Source: Cupriavidus gilardii
Lineage (GTDB): Bacteria; Pseudomonadota; Gammaproteobacteria; Burkholderiales; Burkholderiaceae
Direction: 5' to 3'
NCBI RefSeq assembly: GCF_008801915.1
Contig: NZ_VZOV01000001.1
Coordinates: forward strand, 186,001-250,000
Length of the DNA stretch: 64,000 nt
Part shown: positions 8,999 through 17,102 of the stretch, in pieces
How positions within the stretch are numbered: the first letter of the stretch is position 1
Layout: every line of letters begins with the position of its first letter
Notes under the pieces: generated by a model
Told to the model about the DNA's origin: nothing
What the model saw: only the letters and a program-made list of their open reading frames with translations
The model's database searches: none
Position numbers and translations under genes: made by a program

Positions 8999-9159
8999 GC
9001 GCGGCGGGGCCCGCCATGGCGGCCACCATGGCGCTGGCCGTGGTGACCGCCATGCCGGTGACCATGGCCGGGGCGGCGCAACGGGTCGGTTGCGTCGCCG
9101 CCACGGCAGGCGTCACGCCAAACCCATGGCACCATATCGAAGTGGCGGTGCACGCGTTC

Positions 9160-9174
9160 TGATATACCATATAC
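9160..9174 (+). promoter_or_regulatory. GntR-type operator 2, before the gntR gene
   Basis: TGATATACCATATAC, a weaker copy of the shared motif, stands 22-36 bases upstream of the regulator's start codon. A site here implies autoregulation. It differs from the consensus at about three positions, as expected of a lower-affinity autoregulatory site. Confidence 0.6.
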
Positions 9175-9195
9175 AAAAATCGAAAGAGCGATCCC

Positions 9196-9948
9196 ATGTC
9201 CGTGCAACCCGCGCAACGTCAAGCCGAGATGTCTTCCGCCACTGCCTCAGATGCGCCTCCCCCGGGCCTGGCGCTGTCCCTGCAGCCGATCAATGCCGGC
9301 GCGAGCCTGCGCGACCAGGCCTACGCGATGCTGCGGCAGGCGATCGCCGACGCCGACATCTACCAGTCGCGCGAAGAGATCCGGCTGGACGAGCGCGTTC
9401 TCAGCGAGGCGCTCGGCGTCAGCCGCACGCCGATCCGCGAGGCGATGACGCTGCTGGAGCAGGAAGGTTTCCTGCGCACGGTGCCGCGCCGCGGCATCTA
9501 CATCATGCGCAAGACCAAGCGCGAGATCGTCGAGATGATCCAGATGTGGGCCGCGCTGGAAAGCATGGCCGCGCGACTGGCGACGCTGCATGCGACCGAC
9601 GAGGAAATCTCGCGGCTGCGGCATATGTTCGACAACTTCCGCGATACCACGCCGGCCGAGCATATCGAGGAATATTCGGACGCCAATATCGCGTTCCATC
9701 AGGCGATCGTGCAGCTGTCGAAGTCGCAGATCATCATGGACACGATCAAGAACATCTTCATCCACGTCCGCGCGATCCGGAAGATGACGATTTCGCAGAG
9801 CGACCGCGCCGCGCGCTCGATCGTCGACCATCTGCGCATCATCGAGGCGCTGGAGCGGCGCGATACCGAGCTGGCGGAACGACTGGTGCGCCAGCATTCG
9901 CTTGACCTGGCGGACTACGTCGAGAAGAACTGCGATTTTCTCGACTGA
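9196..9948 (+). CDS. GntR/FCD-family transcriptional regulator, likely master of the oxalate/formate regulon
   Basis: A 250-residue regulator. Residues about 35-100 form the GntR winged helix-turn-helix (RLDERVLSEALGVSRTPIRE is the recognition region). The C-terminal half is the all-helical FCD ligand-binding domain, with the usual Asp and His residues (DANIAFHQAI, the HLRIIEAL region and a late RQHS) that bind a metal and a carboxylic acid effector. FCD regulators of this type commonly sense small organic acids and bind palindromic AT-rich sites. The repeated operator in this window is adjacent to or shared with this gene, so I infer that it binds there and senses oxalate, formate or a CoA-linked derivative. 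A strong terminator follows. Confidence 0.88.
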   Translation: MSVQPAQRQAEMSSATASDAPPPGLALSLQPINAGASLRDQAYAMLRQAIADADIYQSREEIRLDERVLSEALGVSRTPIREAMTLLEQEGFLRTVPRRGIYIMRKTKREIVEMIQMWAALESMAARLATLHATDEEISRLRHMFDNFRDTTPAEHIEEYSDANIAFHQAIVQLSKSQIIMDTIKNIFIHVRAIRKMTISQSDRAARSIVDHLRIIEALERRDTELAERLVRQHSLDLADYVEKNCDFLD

Positions 9949-9979
9949 CGGCTGTCCGCGGCATGCCCCACAAGCATCG

Positions 9980-10004
9980 AAGGCCGGCTCGCCGGCCTTT
10001 TTTC
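9980..10004 (+). terminator. Rho-independent terminator after gntR
   Basis: The hairpin AAGGCCGGC-TC-GCCGGCCTT is followed by a run of Ts, 32 bases after the gntR stop. The A-tract on the 5' side may also let it work for the LysR gene reading from the other side. Confidence 0.88.
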
Positions 10005-10068
10005 ATGTCGCCGCCTGAATCATGTCTCCGCGGCATCCTGTCCCCGCCGCATCATGGCCGCACCCGCA

Positions 10069-10983
10069 TCACGCCCGCGCCTGCGTCGCCCGCACGAATT
10101 CCGAGGCCGACTCCAGCAGCCATTCCCGCACCCGCGACATCGCATCGCTGACCGGCTGCATCTCGGGATAGACCAGGTAGTATCCGCCCGATGACGGCAT
10201 CGCCAGCGGCACCGGCATCACCAGTTCCCCTTCGTTCAGATAGCGCTCCACCAGGAAGCGCGGCACCAGCCCGATGCCCAGTTTCGCCCGCGCGGCGGCG
10301 ATCACCATGCTGTGATGGTCGTAGCGCGTGCCGCGCATCGCATTGACGTCCTCCACGCCCGCCAGGCGCATCCATTGTTCCCATTCGAACTGGCGCGTCG
10401 ACAGATGCAGCAGCTCCGCCCCGGCGATATCGGCCGGACGGATGCGCTTGCGGCCGCCGAAGTAGTCGGGATGGCAGACCGGCACCGACTCTTCGGGAAA
10501 CAGCGGATCGGCGCGCGCGCCCGGATAGTGCGGTTCGCCGAAGTGAATGGCGGCGTCGAAATCCGTGCCGTCGAACAGGAACACGTCGGAGCGCGCGGTC
10601 AGGTTCAGCACCACCTGCGGATGGCGTGCATAGAACTCGGGCAGCCGCGGGATCAGCCATTCGACCGCCAGCGTCGGCAGGCAGGCCAGCTCGACGATGC
10701 CGCCGCTGCCCTCGTGCGCCATGATGTCCAGCGTATCGCGCTGCAGCTTGCGCAGCGTCTCGCGGACCTGCCGGCTGTACAGCTTGCCGGCCGGCGTCAA
10801 CGTCAGCCGCTGGTTGACCCGATGGAACAGCTGCACGCCGAGCTGGCTTTCCAGCGTGGCGATCTGCCGCGACACCGCGCTCTCGGTGACGTAGAGATCG
10901 GCCGCCGCGCGGCGCAAATTAAGATGGGCGGCGGCGGCCTCGAAGGCGCGAAGACTGGACAGGCTGGGGACGCGAAAAGCCAT
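10069..10983 (-). CDS. LysR-family regulator, GcvA-like
   Basis: A 304-residue LysR regulator. The N-terminal helix-turn-helix (residues about 5-65) has the form typical of the GcvA/AmpR branch: SLSSLRAFEAAAAHLNLRRA and later YVTESAVSRQIATLE. The C-terminal part is the two-lobed effector-binding domain. It is divergent from the Bug solute-binding protein gene with 181 bases between the starts, so that gene is the natural target. The intergenic region contains an inverted repeat of TTTCTCATC that could be the binding site. Confidence 0.88.
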   Translation of the reverse strand: MAFRVPSLSSLRAFEAAAAHLNLRRAAADLYVTESAVSRQIATLESQLGVQLFHRVNQRLTLTPAGKLYSRQVRETLRKLQRDTLDIMAHEGSGGIVELACLPTLAVEWLIPRLPEFYARHPQVVLNLTARSDVFLFDGTDFDAAIHFGEPHYPGARADPLFPEESVPVCHPDYFGGRKRIRPADIAGAELLHLSTRQFEWEQWMRLAGVEDVNAMRGTRYDHHSMVIAAARAKLGIGLVPRFLVERYLNEGELVMPVPLAMPSSGGYYLVYPEMQPVSDAMSRVREWLLESASEFVRATQARA

Positions 10984-11045
10984 TGGCGCGATGGTTGTGA
11001 CGTGTTTGGACGTGGTTGGGAGGTCGGTGCAGAAGTTGATGCGTT

Positions 11046-11099
11046 TTTCTCATCAGCCCCGGCAAATTTCTCGCTTGAGCACGGTTCGGCGATGAGAAA
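11046..11099. promoter_or_regulatory. Inverted repeat between divergent LysR and Bug genes
   Basis: TTTCTCATC at 11046-11054 is repeated as GATGAGAAA at 11091-11099, with the centres about 45 bases apart, or four helical turns. The position between divergent genes suits a looped LysR operator. No T-N11-A box stands out more clearly than this pair. Confidence 0.4.
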
Positions 11100-11164
11100 G
11101 AATCGGCGCCGTAGCAAATACCAAAGCCAATACCAACACAGCAAGAGCCCCCGGAGGAGACCGC

Positions 11165-12166
11165 ATGACACCGATCAATCCGTCCCGCATGCTGACCGCC
11201 ATCGCGGCAGTCGCGCTGGCCGTGCCGACGAGCGCAGCCGTTGCGCAGGCGCAGGACTTTCCGAACAAGGCCGTCCGCATCGTCGTGCCGTACCCGCCGG
11301 GCGGGACGACCGATATGGTAACCCGGCTGATCGGCGATCAATTGTCGAAGGTCTGGGGCCAGCCGGTCATCGTCGACAACCGTCCCGGCGCCGGCGGCAT
11401 CGTCGGCACCAGCCTGGCGGCCAAGGCGCCGGCCGACGGCTACACGCTGCTGATGGGCTCGGTCGGCGAGTTCGCCATCAATCCGACGCTGTACCGCAAG
11501 CTGGCCTACGACGTCGCCGACTTCGCGCCGGTGTCGCTGGTCGCCCGCGTGCCGAATGTGCTGGTGATGTCGCCGTCGTTCGCCGAGCGCTCGAAGGTGA
11601 TGTCGCTGCCCGATTTCGTCGCCTACGTGAAGGCCCATCCGAAGAAGGTCAACATGGCGTCGGCCGGCAACGGTACCTCGACCCATCTGGCCGGCGAGCT
11701 GTTCCAGCGCATGACCCATACCGAGATGAGCCACGTGCCCTACAAGGGCAGCAGCCCGGCGATCTCCGACATGATGGCCGGCAATGTCGACGTGATGTTC
11801 GACAACCTGCCCGCCTCGCTCGAATTCATCCGCGCCGGCAAGCTGCGGCCGCTGGCCGTGACCTCGGCGCAGCGTTCGCCGGCGCTGCAGGACGTGCCCA
11901 CGGTGGCCGCGGCCGGTCCGGTGCCGGGCTTCGACGCGACGCCGTGGTTCGGGCTGTTCGCGCCGAAGGGCGTGCCGCCGGCGGTGGCCGAAAAGATCGC
12001 CAAGGATCTGGCGGTCGCGCTGAACGACGCGAAGATCCTCGGCCGCATGCGCAATATCGGCGCCGAGCCCGCCTTCAACACGCCGGGCCAGTTCGCCGAG
12101 CTGGTCAAGCGCGACCGCGAGAAGTGGGGCGAGGTCGTGAAGCAATCCGGCGCGACCATCGACTGA
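11165..12166 (+). CDS. Bug/TctC-family periplasmic solute-binding protein
   Basis: A 333-residue extracytoplasmic solute receptor of the tripartite tricarboxylate transporter (TTT) family, hugely expanded in Burkholderiales. Residues 1-33 are a signal peptide cleaved after AQAQ, and the mature start [17 protein letters not shown] with GGTTDMVTR is the family signature that binds the carboxylate. The ribosome-binding site GGAGGAG is strong. No TctA/TctB membrane genes are present, as is usual for orphan Bug proteins, so the ligand cannot be told. The divergent LysR gene probably regulates it. Confidence 0.92.
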   Translation: MTPINPSRMLTAIAAVALAVPTSAAVAQAQDFPNKAVRIVVPYPPGGTTDMVTRLIGDQLSKVWGQPVIVDNRPGAGGIVGTSLAAKAPADGYTLLMGSVGEFAINPTLYRKLAYDVADFAPVSLVARVPNVLVMSPSFAERSKVMSLPDFVAYVKAHPKKVNMASAGNGTSTHLAGELFQRMTHTEMSHVPYKGSSPAISDMMAGNVDVMFDNLPASLEFIRAGKLRPLAVTSAQRSPALQDVPTVAAAGPVPGFDATPWFGLFAPKGVPPAVAEKIAKDLAVALNDAKILGRMRNIGAEPAFNTPGQFAELVKRDREKWGEVVKQSGATID

Positions 12167-12180
12167 TCGCCATTCCCGCA

Positions 12181-12222
12181 CGGCCTGCCGGCGACATGAA
12201 GCGCAGGCCGGCCGTTTTTTTT
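12181..12222 (+). terminator. Rho-independent terminator after the Bug gene
   Basis: CGGCCTG pairs with CAGGCCG across a 20-base interval that can fold further, and eight Ts follow immediately. It begins 15 bases after the Bug stop and separates that gene from the aminoadipate module. Confidence 0.8.
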
Positions 12223-12248
12223 CACCCGTTTTGCTCTGCAAGATCTCC

Positions 12249-13268
12249 ATGTCCGACCACATCCTCTCTCTGGTATCCGCCTGCGTGGGCGCGACCAAGG
12301 CTGCCAACCTGCTGTCGCTGATCGAGACGCCCGCGGGCCTGCCCGCCGGTGCCGCCGGCCAGCCCAGCCGTGCCGAAATCGCTCACGCGCTGAACGTGGT
12401 GCTGTTCGACGGCATCCTGACCCGCGTGCCGACCGGCCGCGAGTACACCGAGGATGTCGCCGCGGCCGGCGGCAAGGTCAATTTCGACCATGGCGCGCTG
12501 CGCACGGTGGCGTGGCGGGCCAATGGCCAGCTGCCTCCGGGCGAGGCCGCCTTCACGCGTTTCCTGCGGCCGCTGGGTTACCGCCTGAACGGCACCTATC
12601 CGCTGGACCGCATCGGCATGACCGGCCGCTCCTACGCGCACGAGGACGCGCCGGACGGCATCGCGCAGTTCTTCGTCAGCGAGTTCCACCCCGAGCGCTT
12701 CAGCTCGGAGCTGCAGGCGGCGGTCACCCGCGTGGTTTCGACCTCGGTCGACCCGCTGCGTCCGGACACGGTCGCGCTGCTGTGGAAGCTGGACCGCGAC
12801 CGCACGCTGCCTTTGGCCGAGGCCGTCCACGTGATCCGCAACCTCACCGCCTGCTTCGAGCGCCATCACGCCACGCCGCGGCTCGAGGACTACCAGCGCA
12901 TCCTGCAGGAATCGGCGGAGATGGCGTGGATCGCCACCGAGGGCAATGCCTTCAACCATGCGACCGACCGCGTCGAGGACGTGTTTGCGCTGAGCGACCA
13001 GCAGCGCGCGCTCGGCCGGCCGATCAAGGAGAAGGTCGAGGTCTCGGGCAGCGGCCGCGTCAAGCAGACCGCGTTCCGTGCCGATCCGGTGATGCGCGAA
13101 TTCGTCGGCGCCGCGGGCGAGATCGTGATGCGCGAGGTGCCGGGCTCGTTCTACGAGTTCATCACGCGCGACCGCTACGCCGATGGCGGCAGCCAGACCA
13201 AGCTGGACCTGGGCTTCGATGCCTCCAACGCGCAGGGCATCTTCAAGATGACCGCGGCCACGGTCTGA
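12249..13268 (+). CDS. DUF1338 family protein, candidate 2-oxoadipate dioxygenase/decarboxylase (HglS-like)
   Basis: A 339-residue DUF1338 protein. The characterised member HglS of Pseudomonas putida is an Fe(II) enzyme turning 2-oxoadipate into D-2-hydroxyglutarate in lysine breakdown. Candidate metal and substrate residues are visible: His81 and Arg85 in FDHGALRT, His237 in FNHAT and Glu303 in FYEF. The spacing of His and Arg (four residues) equals that reported for HglS. The protein is about 120 residues shorter than HglS, so it belongs to a compact subgroup. Its two downstream neighbours, a GlcD/D2HGDH-type FAD enzyme and a 2-aminoadipate-type aminotransferase, are what this pathway needs. 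Start is ATG 12249; a TTG six codons earlier is less likely. Confidence 0.8.
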   Translation: MSDHILSLVSACVGATKAANLLSLIETPAGLPAGAAGQPSRAEIAHALNVVLFDGILTRVPTGREYTEDVAAAGGKVNFDHGALRTVAWRANGQLPPGEAAFTRFLRPLGYRLNGTYPLDRIGMTGRSYAHEDAPDGIAQFFVSEFHPERFSSELQAAVTRVVSTSVDPLRPDTVALLWKLDRDRTLPLAEAVHVIRNLTACFERHHATPRLEDYQRILQESAEMAWIATEGNAFNHATDRVEDVFALSDQQRALGRPIKEKVEVSGSGRVKQTAFRADPVMREFVGAAGEIVMREVPGSFYEFITRDRYADGGSQTKLDLGFDASNAQGIFKMTAATV

Positions 13269-13278
13269 GGCTGCGCAG

Positions 13279-14706
13279 ATGTCGTCCAGCAAGGAGCTGA
13301 TCGGGTATCTGTCGCAGGCCTATCCGGACCTCGACGTGCTGACCGATGCGACCGACCGCGCCGGCTACGAAACCGGCGCGCGCTACGGCGCCGGCACCGC
13401 CGCGGCGGTGGTGCGGCCGGCCACGCGCGAGCAGGTGCAGGCGGTGGTGGCCGCCGCACAGCGCTTCGGCGTGCGGCTGGTGCCCCAGGGTGCGAACACC
13501 GGCCTGGTCGGCGCGTCGACGCCCGATGCCGGCGGCGAGCAGATCGTGCTGAGCACCGCGCGCCTGAAGGGCGCCATCACGGTCGACCCGCTGAACCAGT
13601 CGGTGACCGTCGGCGCCGGCGTGCTGCTCAGCGAGCTCAATACGCGGCTCGCGCAATACGGCCTGTTCTTCCCGGTGGACCTCGGCGCCGACCCGACCAT
13701 CGGCGGCATGATCGCCGCCAATACCGGCGGCGCGCGGCTGCTGAAGTACGGCGACGTCCGGCAGAACCTGCTGGGCGTCGAGGCCGTGCTGGCCGAGCCG
13801 GCAGGCGCGCTGCTCGACCTGAACCGGGCGCTGCGCAAGAACAATGTCGGCTTCGACTTCAAGCAGCTGTTCGTCGGCACCGGCGGCGCCTTCGGCGTGG
13901 TCACCGCGGCGACGCTGCGGGTCTATCCGCTGCCGGCGCAGACCGCCACCGCGCTGCTGGTCCCCACCGGCGTGGCCGAGCTCGAGGCGCTGCTGCTGGC
14001 GTTGAACGCCGAGCTGGGCGATTTCCTGTCCTCGTGCGAGGGCATCTCGCGCGAAGCGGCGCGGGCCGTGGTGCGCCACCTGGACGATGTCGAGGACCCG
14101 TTCGCCGAGCTGGATGGGGCCGACTACGCGATGCTGGTCGAGCTGTCGTCGACGATGCCGAGCCGCGCCGGCGGGCTCGATCTCGAGGCGCTGCTGATGG
14201 ACTTCCTGGAGCGCCACTACGGCACGCTGATCGGCAACGCGGTGGTCGGCAAGCCCGAGGCGCTCTGGCGTCTGCGCCATTCGATCACCGAGTCGATCCG
14301 CCACGAAGGCAAGATCATCGCGCTGGACCTGTCGGTGCCGCGCTCGCGTTTCCCCGCGTTCCGCGCCGAGGCGCGCGCATTGATCGCCGCGCGCTGGCCG
14401 TGGCTGCGGATCTACGACTTCGGCCACCTCGGCGACGGCGGCGTGCACCTGAACATGGTCTGGCCGCTGCAGGATGCGCCGGCCTTCGACGAGGCGGTGG
14501 CGGGCGAGGTCCGGGCCGAGTTGTACCGGCTGACCGTCGAGCGCTTCGAAGGCAGCTTCAGCGCGGAACACGGCATCGGTCCGTACAACGAACGCTTCTA
14601 TCGCGATTTCACCGCGGACGCCGTGCTCGACCACGTCGGCGCGATGCAGTCGCGGCTCGATCCGCGCCGCACGCTGAGCCGCCTGTGGCTCGGCAACGGC
14701 GAATGA
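13279..14706 (+). CDS. FAD-binding 2-hydroxyacid dehydrogenase, likely D-2-hydroxyglutarate dehydrogenase
   Basis: A 475-residue VAO-type flavoprotein of the GlcD/D2HGDH family. Residues about 40-220 form the FAD-binding PCMH domain, with VVRPATREQVQAVV and PQGANTGLVG as the pyrophosphate-binding signature. The C-terminal half is the FAD-oxidase substrate domain, ending in FSAEHGIGPYN, a conserved element that supplies the active-site His. It begins 10 bases after the DUF1338 gene. Oxidation of D-2-hydroxyglutarate to 2-oxoglutarate is the step that should follow the DUF1338 reaction; glycolate or D-lactate are alternatives for the family. Confidence 0.85.
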   Translation: MSSSKELIGYLSQAYPDLDVLTDATDRAGYETGARYGAGTAAAVVRPATREQVQAVVAAAQRFGVRLVPQGANTGLVGASTPDAGGEQIVLSTARLKGAITVDPLNQSVTVGAGVLLSELNTRLAQYGLFFPVDLGADPTIGGMIAANTGGARLLKYGDVRQNLLGVEAVLAEPAGALLDLNRALRKNNVGFDFKQLFVGTGGAFGVVTAATLRVYPLPAQTATALLVPTGVAELEALLLALNAELGDFLSSCEGISREAARAVVRHLDDVEDPFAELDGADYAMLVELSSTMPSRAGGLDLEALLMDFLERHYGTLIGNAVVGKPEALWRLRHSITESIRHEGKIIALDLSVPRSRFPAFRAEARALIAARWPWLRIYDFGHLGDGGVHLNMVWPLQDAPAFDEAVAGEVRAELYRLTVERFEGSFSAEHGIGPYNERFYRDFTADAVLDHVGAMQSRLDPRRTLSRLWLGNGE

Positions 14707-14719
14707 CGAGCCAGGTCGA

Positions 14720-15943
14720 ATGACAAGCCAGGACACATCCATGTTCCCCTTTGCCTCGGCTTTCCAGCAGCCGGCCGGCTCGCCGATCCGCGAACTGTTC
14801 CAGTACCTGTCCCGCCCCGGCATGATTTCGTTCGCCGGCGGCTACCCGGCGGCCTCGACTTTCGATACCGCGGCGATCGGGCAATGCATGGCAGAGGCGC
14901 TGGCCGGCCATCCCGCCGAATGCCTGCAATACGGCGCCACCGAGGGCGTGCCGGCACTGCGCGAGGCGCTGAGCCGGCAGATGGGGCAGGCCGGTGCGCC
15001 GACGCCCGCCGAACGGATCCTGGTGACCTCGGGCTCGCAGCAGGGCTTCGACTTCCTGGTCCGCGCCTTCGTCGAGCCCGGCGTGCCGGTGATCGTCGAG
15101 GCGCCGACCTATCCGGCCGCGATCCAGGCGCTGCGCCTCGCCGGTGCGCGGCTGGTGCCGGTGCCGGCCGATGCGGAAGGGATCGATACGGACGCGCTGG
15201 AGCAATGCCTGCGCGACTGCGCGCCCGCCGAGCGGCCACGGCTGATCTATCTGGTGCCGACCTTCGCCAATCCGACCGGCGCGACCTTGTCGGTGCGGCG
15301 GCGCCAGGCGGTGCTGCGGCTCGCGGCGCAATACGAGCTGCTGGTGATCGAGGACGACCCCTACGGCTGTCTCGCGTTCGACGGCGCGCCGCCCGCCACG
15401 CTGCTGGCGATGGCCAATGGCGAGCCCGCGCTGCGCGATCGCATCGTCTATCTGGGCAGCCTGTCGAAGACGGTGGCGCCGGGCCTGCGGATCGGCTGGA
15501 TGGCCGCGCATCCCGACGTGGTGCGGCGCGCGGTGCTGGCCAAGCAGGCCTCGGACCTGTGCACGCCGCCATGGATCCAGCGCGCGATGGCGGCCTATCT
15601 GGACGCCGGCCATCTGCGCGGACAGGTCGCCCGCATCATCGAGGTCTACCGGGACAAGCGCGACGCCATGGTGTCGGCGCTCGAGCGCGAGCTCGGCGGC
15701 CGCATCGACTATATGCGGCCAGGTGGCGGCATGTTCGTCTGGGCCTCGCTGCCGGACGGCACCGACTCCGCCGAACTGCTGCGCGAAGCGATCGAGGAAA
15801 ACGTGCTGTTCGTCCCTGGCAAGGCCTTCCACGCGGCAACGGGACAGCCGTCGCCCGCGCTGCGGCTGTCGTTCGCGACGCCGTCGGTGGCGGAGATCGG
15901 CGAGGGCGTCCGGCGCCTCGCGCGCGCATTGGCCCGGGTCTGA
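14720..15943 (+). CDS. PLP-dependent aminotransferase, 2-aminoadipate aminotransferase type (LysN/MocR-like)
   Basis: A 407-residue fold-type I aminotransferase, class I/II. The segments PGMISFAGGYPAASTFD and TSGSQQGFDFLVR are typical of the 2-aminoadipate/alpha-amino-acid (LysN, KAT II) branch, and the PLP lysine lies in YLGSLSKTVAPGLRIGW. It follows the FAD dehydrogenase by 13 bases. With the two preceding genes it would carry 2-aminoadipate to 2-oxoadipate, D-2-hydroxyglutarate and 2-oxoglutarate, the end of the D-lysine/pipecolate route. An inner ATG at 14738 is an alternative start. The substrate is inferred from neighbours, not from unique residues. Confidence 0.85.
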   Translation: MTSQDTSMFPFASAFQQPAGSPIRELFQYLSRPGMISFAGGYPAASTFDTAAIGQCMAEALAGHPAECLQYGATEGVPALREALSRQMGQAGAPTPAERILVTSGSQQGFDFLVRAFVEPGVPVIVEAPTYPAAIQALRLAGARLVPVPADAEGIDTDALEQCLRDCAPAERPRLIYLVPTFANPTGATLSVRRRQAVLRLAAQYELLVIEDDPYGCLAFDGAPPATLLAMANGEPALRDRIVYLGSLSKTVAPGLRIGWMAAHPDVVRRAVLAKQASDLCTPPWIQRAMAAYLDAGHLRGQVARIIEVYRDKRDAMVSALERELGGRIDYMRPGGGMFVWASLPDGTDSAELLREAIEENVLFVPGKAFHAATGQPSPALRLSFATPSVAEIGEGVRRLARALARV

Positions 15944-16000
15944 AGGGCCCCGGCGGCCGTATTCCCCGGTAAGATCGCGAGGCCCTGCGTCGGCCTGCCC

Positions 16001-16042
16001 GCTTGCCGCTTGCCGCTTGCCGCTTGTCGCTTGTCGCTTGCC
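16001..16042 (+). repeat. Heptanucleotide tandem repeat upstream of the permease
   Basis: Six head-to-tail copies of GCTTGCC, the fourth and fifth being GCTTGTC. The array ends 34 bases before the ATG of the TSUP permease, so it sits in the leader or promoter. Heptamer arrays can change copy number by slippage; here that would alter spacing rather than frame. Confidence 0.85.
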
Positions 16043-16076
16043 GGCCTGTTTTCCTGTCCGCCTTCCCGACTCTTCG

Positions 16077-16826
16077 ATGGAATATCTGATCATTGCCGTT
16101 GGTGCCGCCCTCGCCGGCTTCGTGCAGGGCCTGTCCGGGTTTGCCTTCGGCATGGTCGCGATGTCGCTGTGGGCGTGGACGCTGGAGCCGCACATGGCCG
16201 CCGCGCTGACGGTGTTCGGCTCGCTGACCGGGCAGATCATCGCGGCGGTGCGCGTGCGGCGCGGCTTCGATGTCGCCGCGCTGCTGCCCTTCATCGCCGG
16301 CGGGCTGGCCGGCATTCCGCTCGGCATGCTGCTGCTGCCGTATCTCGACATGGCATCGTTCAAGACCGCGATCGGTGCCTTCCTGGTGCTGTGGTGCCCG
16401 GCCATGCTGATGGCGCGGCGGCTGCCGCCACTGCGCTGGGGCGGCAGGAGCGGCGATGCCGGTGCCGGCCTGGTCGGCGGCGTGATGAGCGCGATCGGCG
16501 GCTTCAGCGGTACCGTGCCGACGCTGTGGTGCACGTTGCGCGGCTATCAGAAGGATCGGCAGCGCGCCATCATCCAGAACTTCAACCTGACCATCCTGAT
16601 GGTGACGATGCTGGTCTACCTGATCGCGGGCAACGTCACCGCCGAGATGCTGCCGCGGTTTGCCGTGGTCGCGCCGGCGATGCTGATTCCGACGCTGATC
16701 GGCGCGCGCGTCTATCACCGCATCGACGAGGCGCGCTTCCGCGCGATCGTACTGACCTTGCTGACGGCGTCGGGCGTGATGATGCTGTCGTCGGGCCTGC
16801 CGACCGTGCTCGGCCGCATCGGCTAG
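16077..16826 (+). CDS. TSUP (TauE/SafE) family membrane permease
   Basis: A 249-residue protein with about eight hydrophobic segments in the two-repeat layout of the TauE/SafE family: the N-terminal GAALAGFVQGLSGFAFG and the mirrored GLVGGVMSAIGGFSG are its glycine-rich re-entrant motifs. Members export or import sulfite, sulfoacetate or organic acids, and the substrate cannot be told. The start at ATG 16077 has no strong ribosome-binding site; the leader holds the heptamer array instead. The shared GntR operator is absent here, so I do not assign it to the oxalate regulon. Confidence 0.85.
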   Translation: MEYLIIAVGAALAGFVQGLSGFAFGMVAMSLWAWTLEPHMAAALTVFGSLTGQIIAAVRVRRGFDVAALLPFIAGGLAGIPLGMLLLPYLDMASFKTAIGAFLVLWCPAMLMARRLPPLRWGGRSGDAGAGLVGGVMSAIGGFSGTVPTLWCTLRGYQKDRQRAIIQNFNLTILMVTMLVYLIAGNVTAEMLPRFAVVAPAMLIPTLIGARVYHRIDEARFRAIVLTLLTASGVMMLSSGLPTVLGRIG

Positions 16827-16866
16827 CGGCCGCGACGATCCCGCGGTACGTCTCTCAGGCCGGCTC

Positions 16867-17049
16867 GCTGCCACGCACGCGCATCATGCCAACCGCATGT
16901 TCGCGCTGGTCCGTACGAGCCACGAGGGCCGGCGCCAGCACGGCATCAGCTTGCTGCCCGAGTATCTGAACAGCAGGGCGTACACGATCTTCGGCGGCGC
17001 TGCCGAGGTACAGCTGGGCATCATTGCCAGGAGCGTGGTGGGGCTGTAG
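16867..17049 (+). pseudogene. Relic of an acyl-CoA dehydrogenase gene
   Basis: Read in the frame of codon 16867, the DNA gives ATHAHHANRMFALVRTS, then HEGRRQHGISLL, then directly YTIFGGAAEVQLGIIARSVV and a stop at 17047-17049. The first two pieces match the middle of acyl-CoA dehydrogenases (W-T-T-H-A-x-x-A...LVRT and E-G-K-K-Q-x-G-I-S), and the last is their extreme C-terminus (YGG-x-x-E-I-Q-x-x-I-I-A-R-x-x-L-G-L). About 190 residues between them, with the catalytic base region, and the whole N-terminal third are missing. It is a deletion remnant and not a gene. It lies between the TSUP and sucD genes, tail to tail with the latter. Confidence 0.8.
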
Positions 17050-17102
17050 TGCGCCGCCGCCGCTGCCATCCGCAACGGCGGCGGTTCCGCACGAAGATGG
17101 CG

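Noticed and set aside
9016-9162. 48-codon open frame with many ATGs between the reductase and gntR genes
   Set aside because: It is built from CCATGGC-like repeats, has no ribosome-binding site, and ends inside operator 2.
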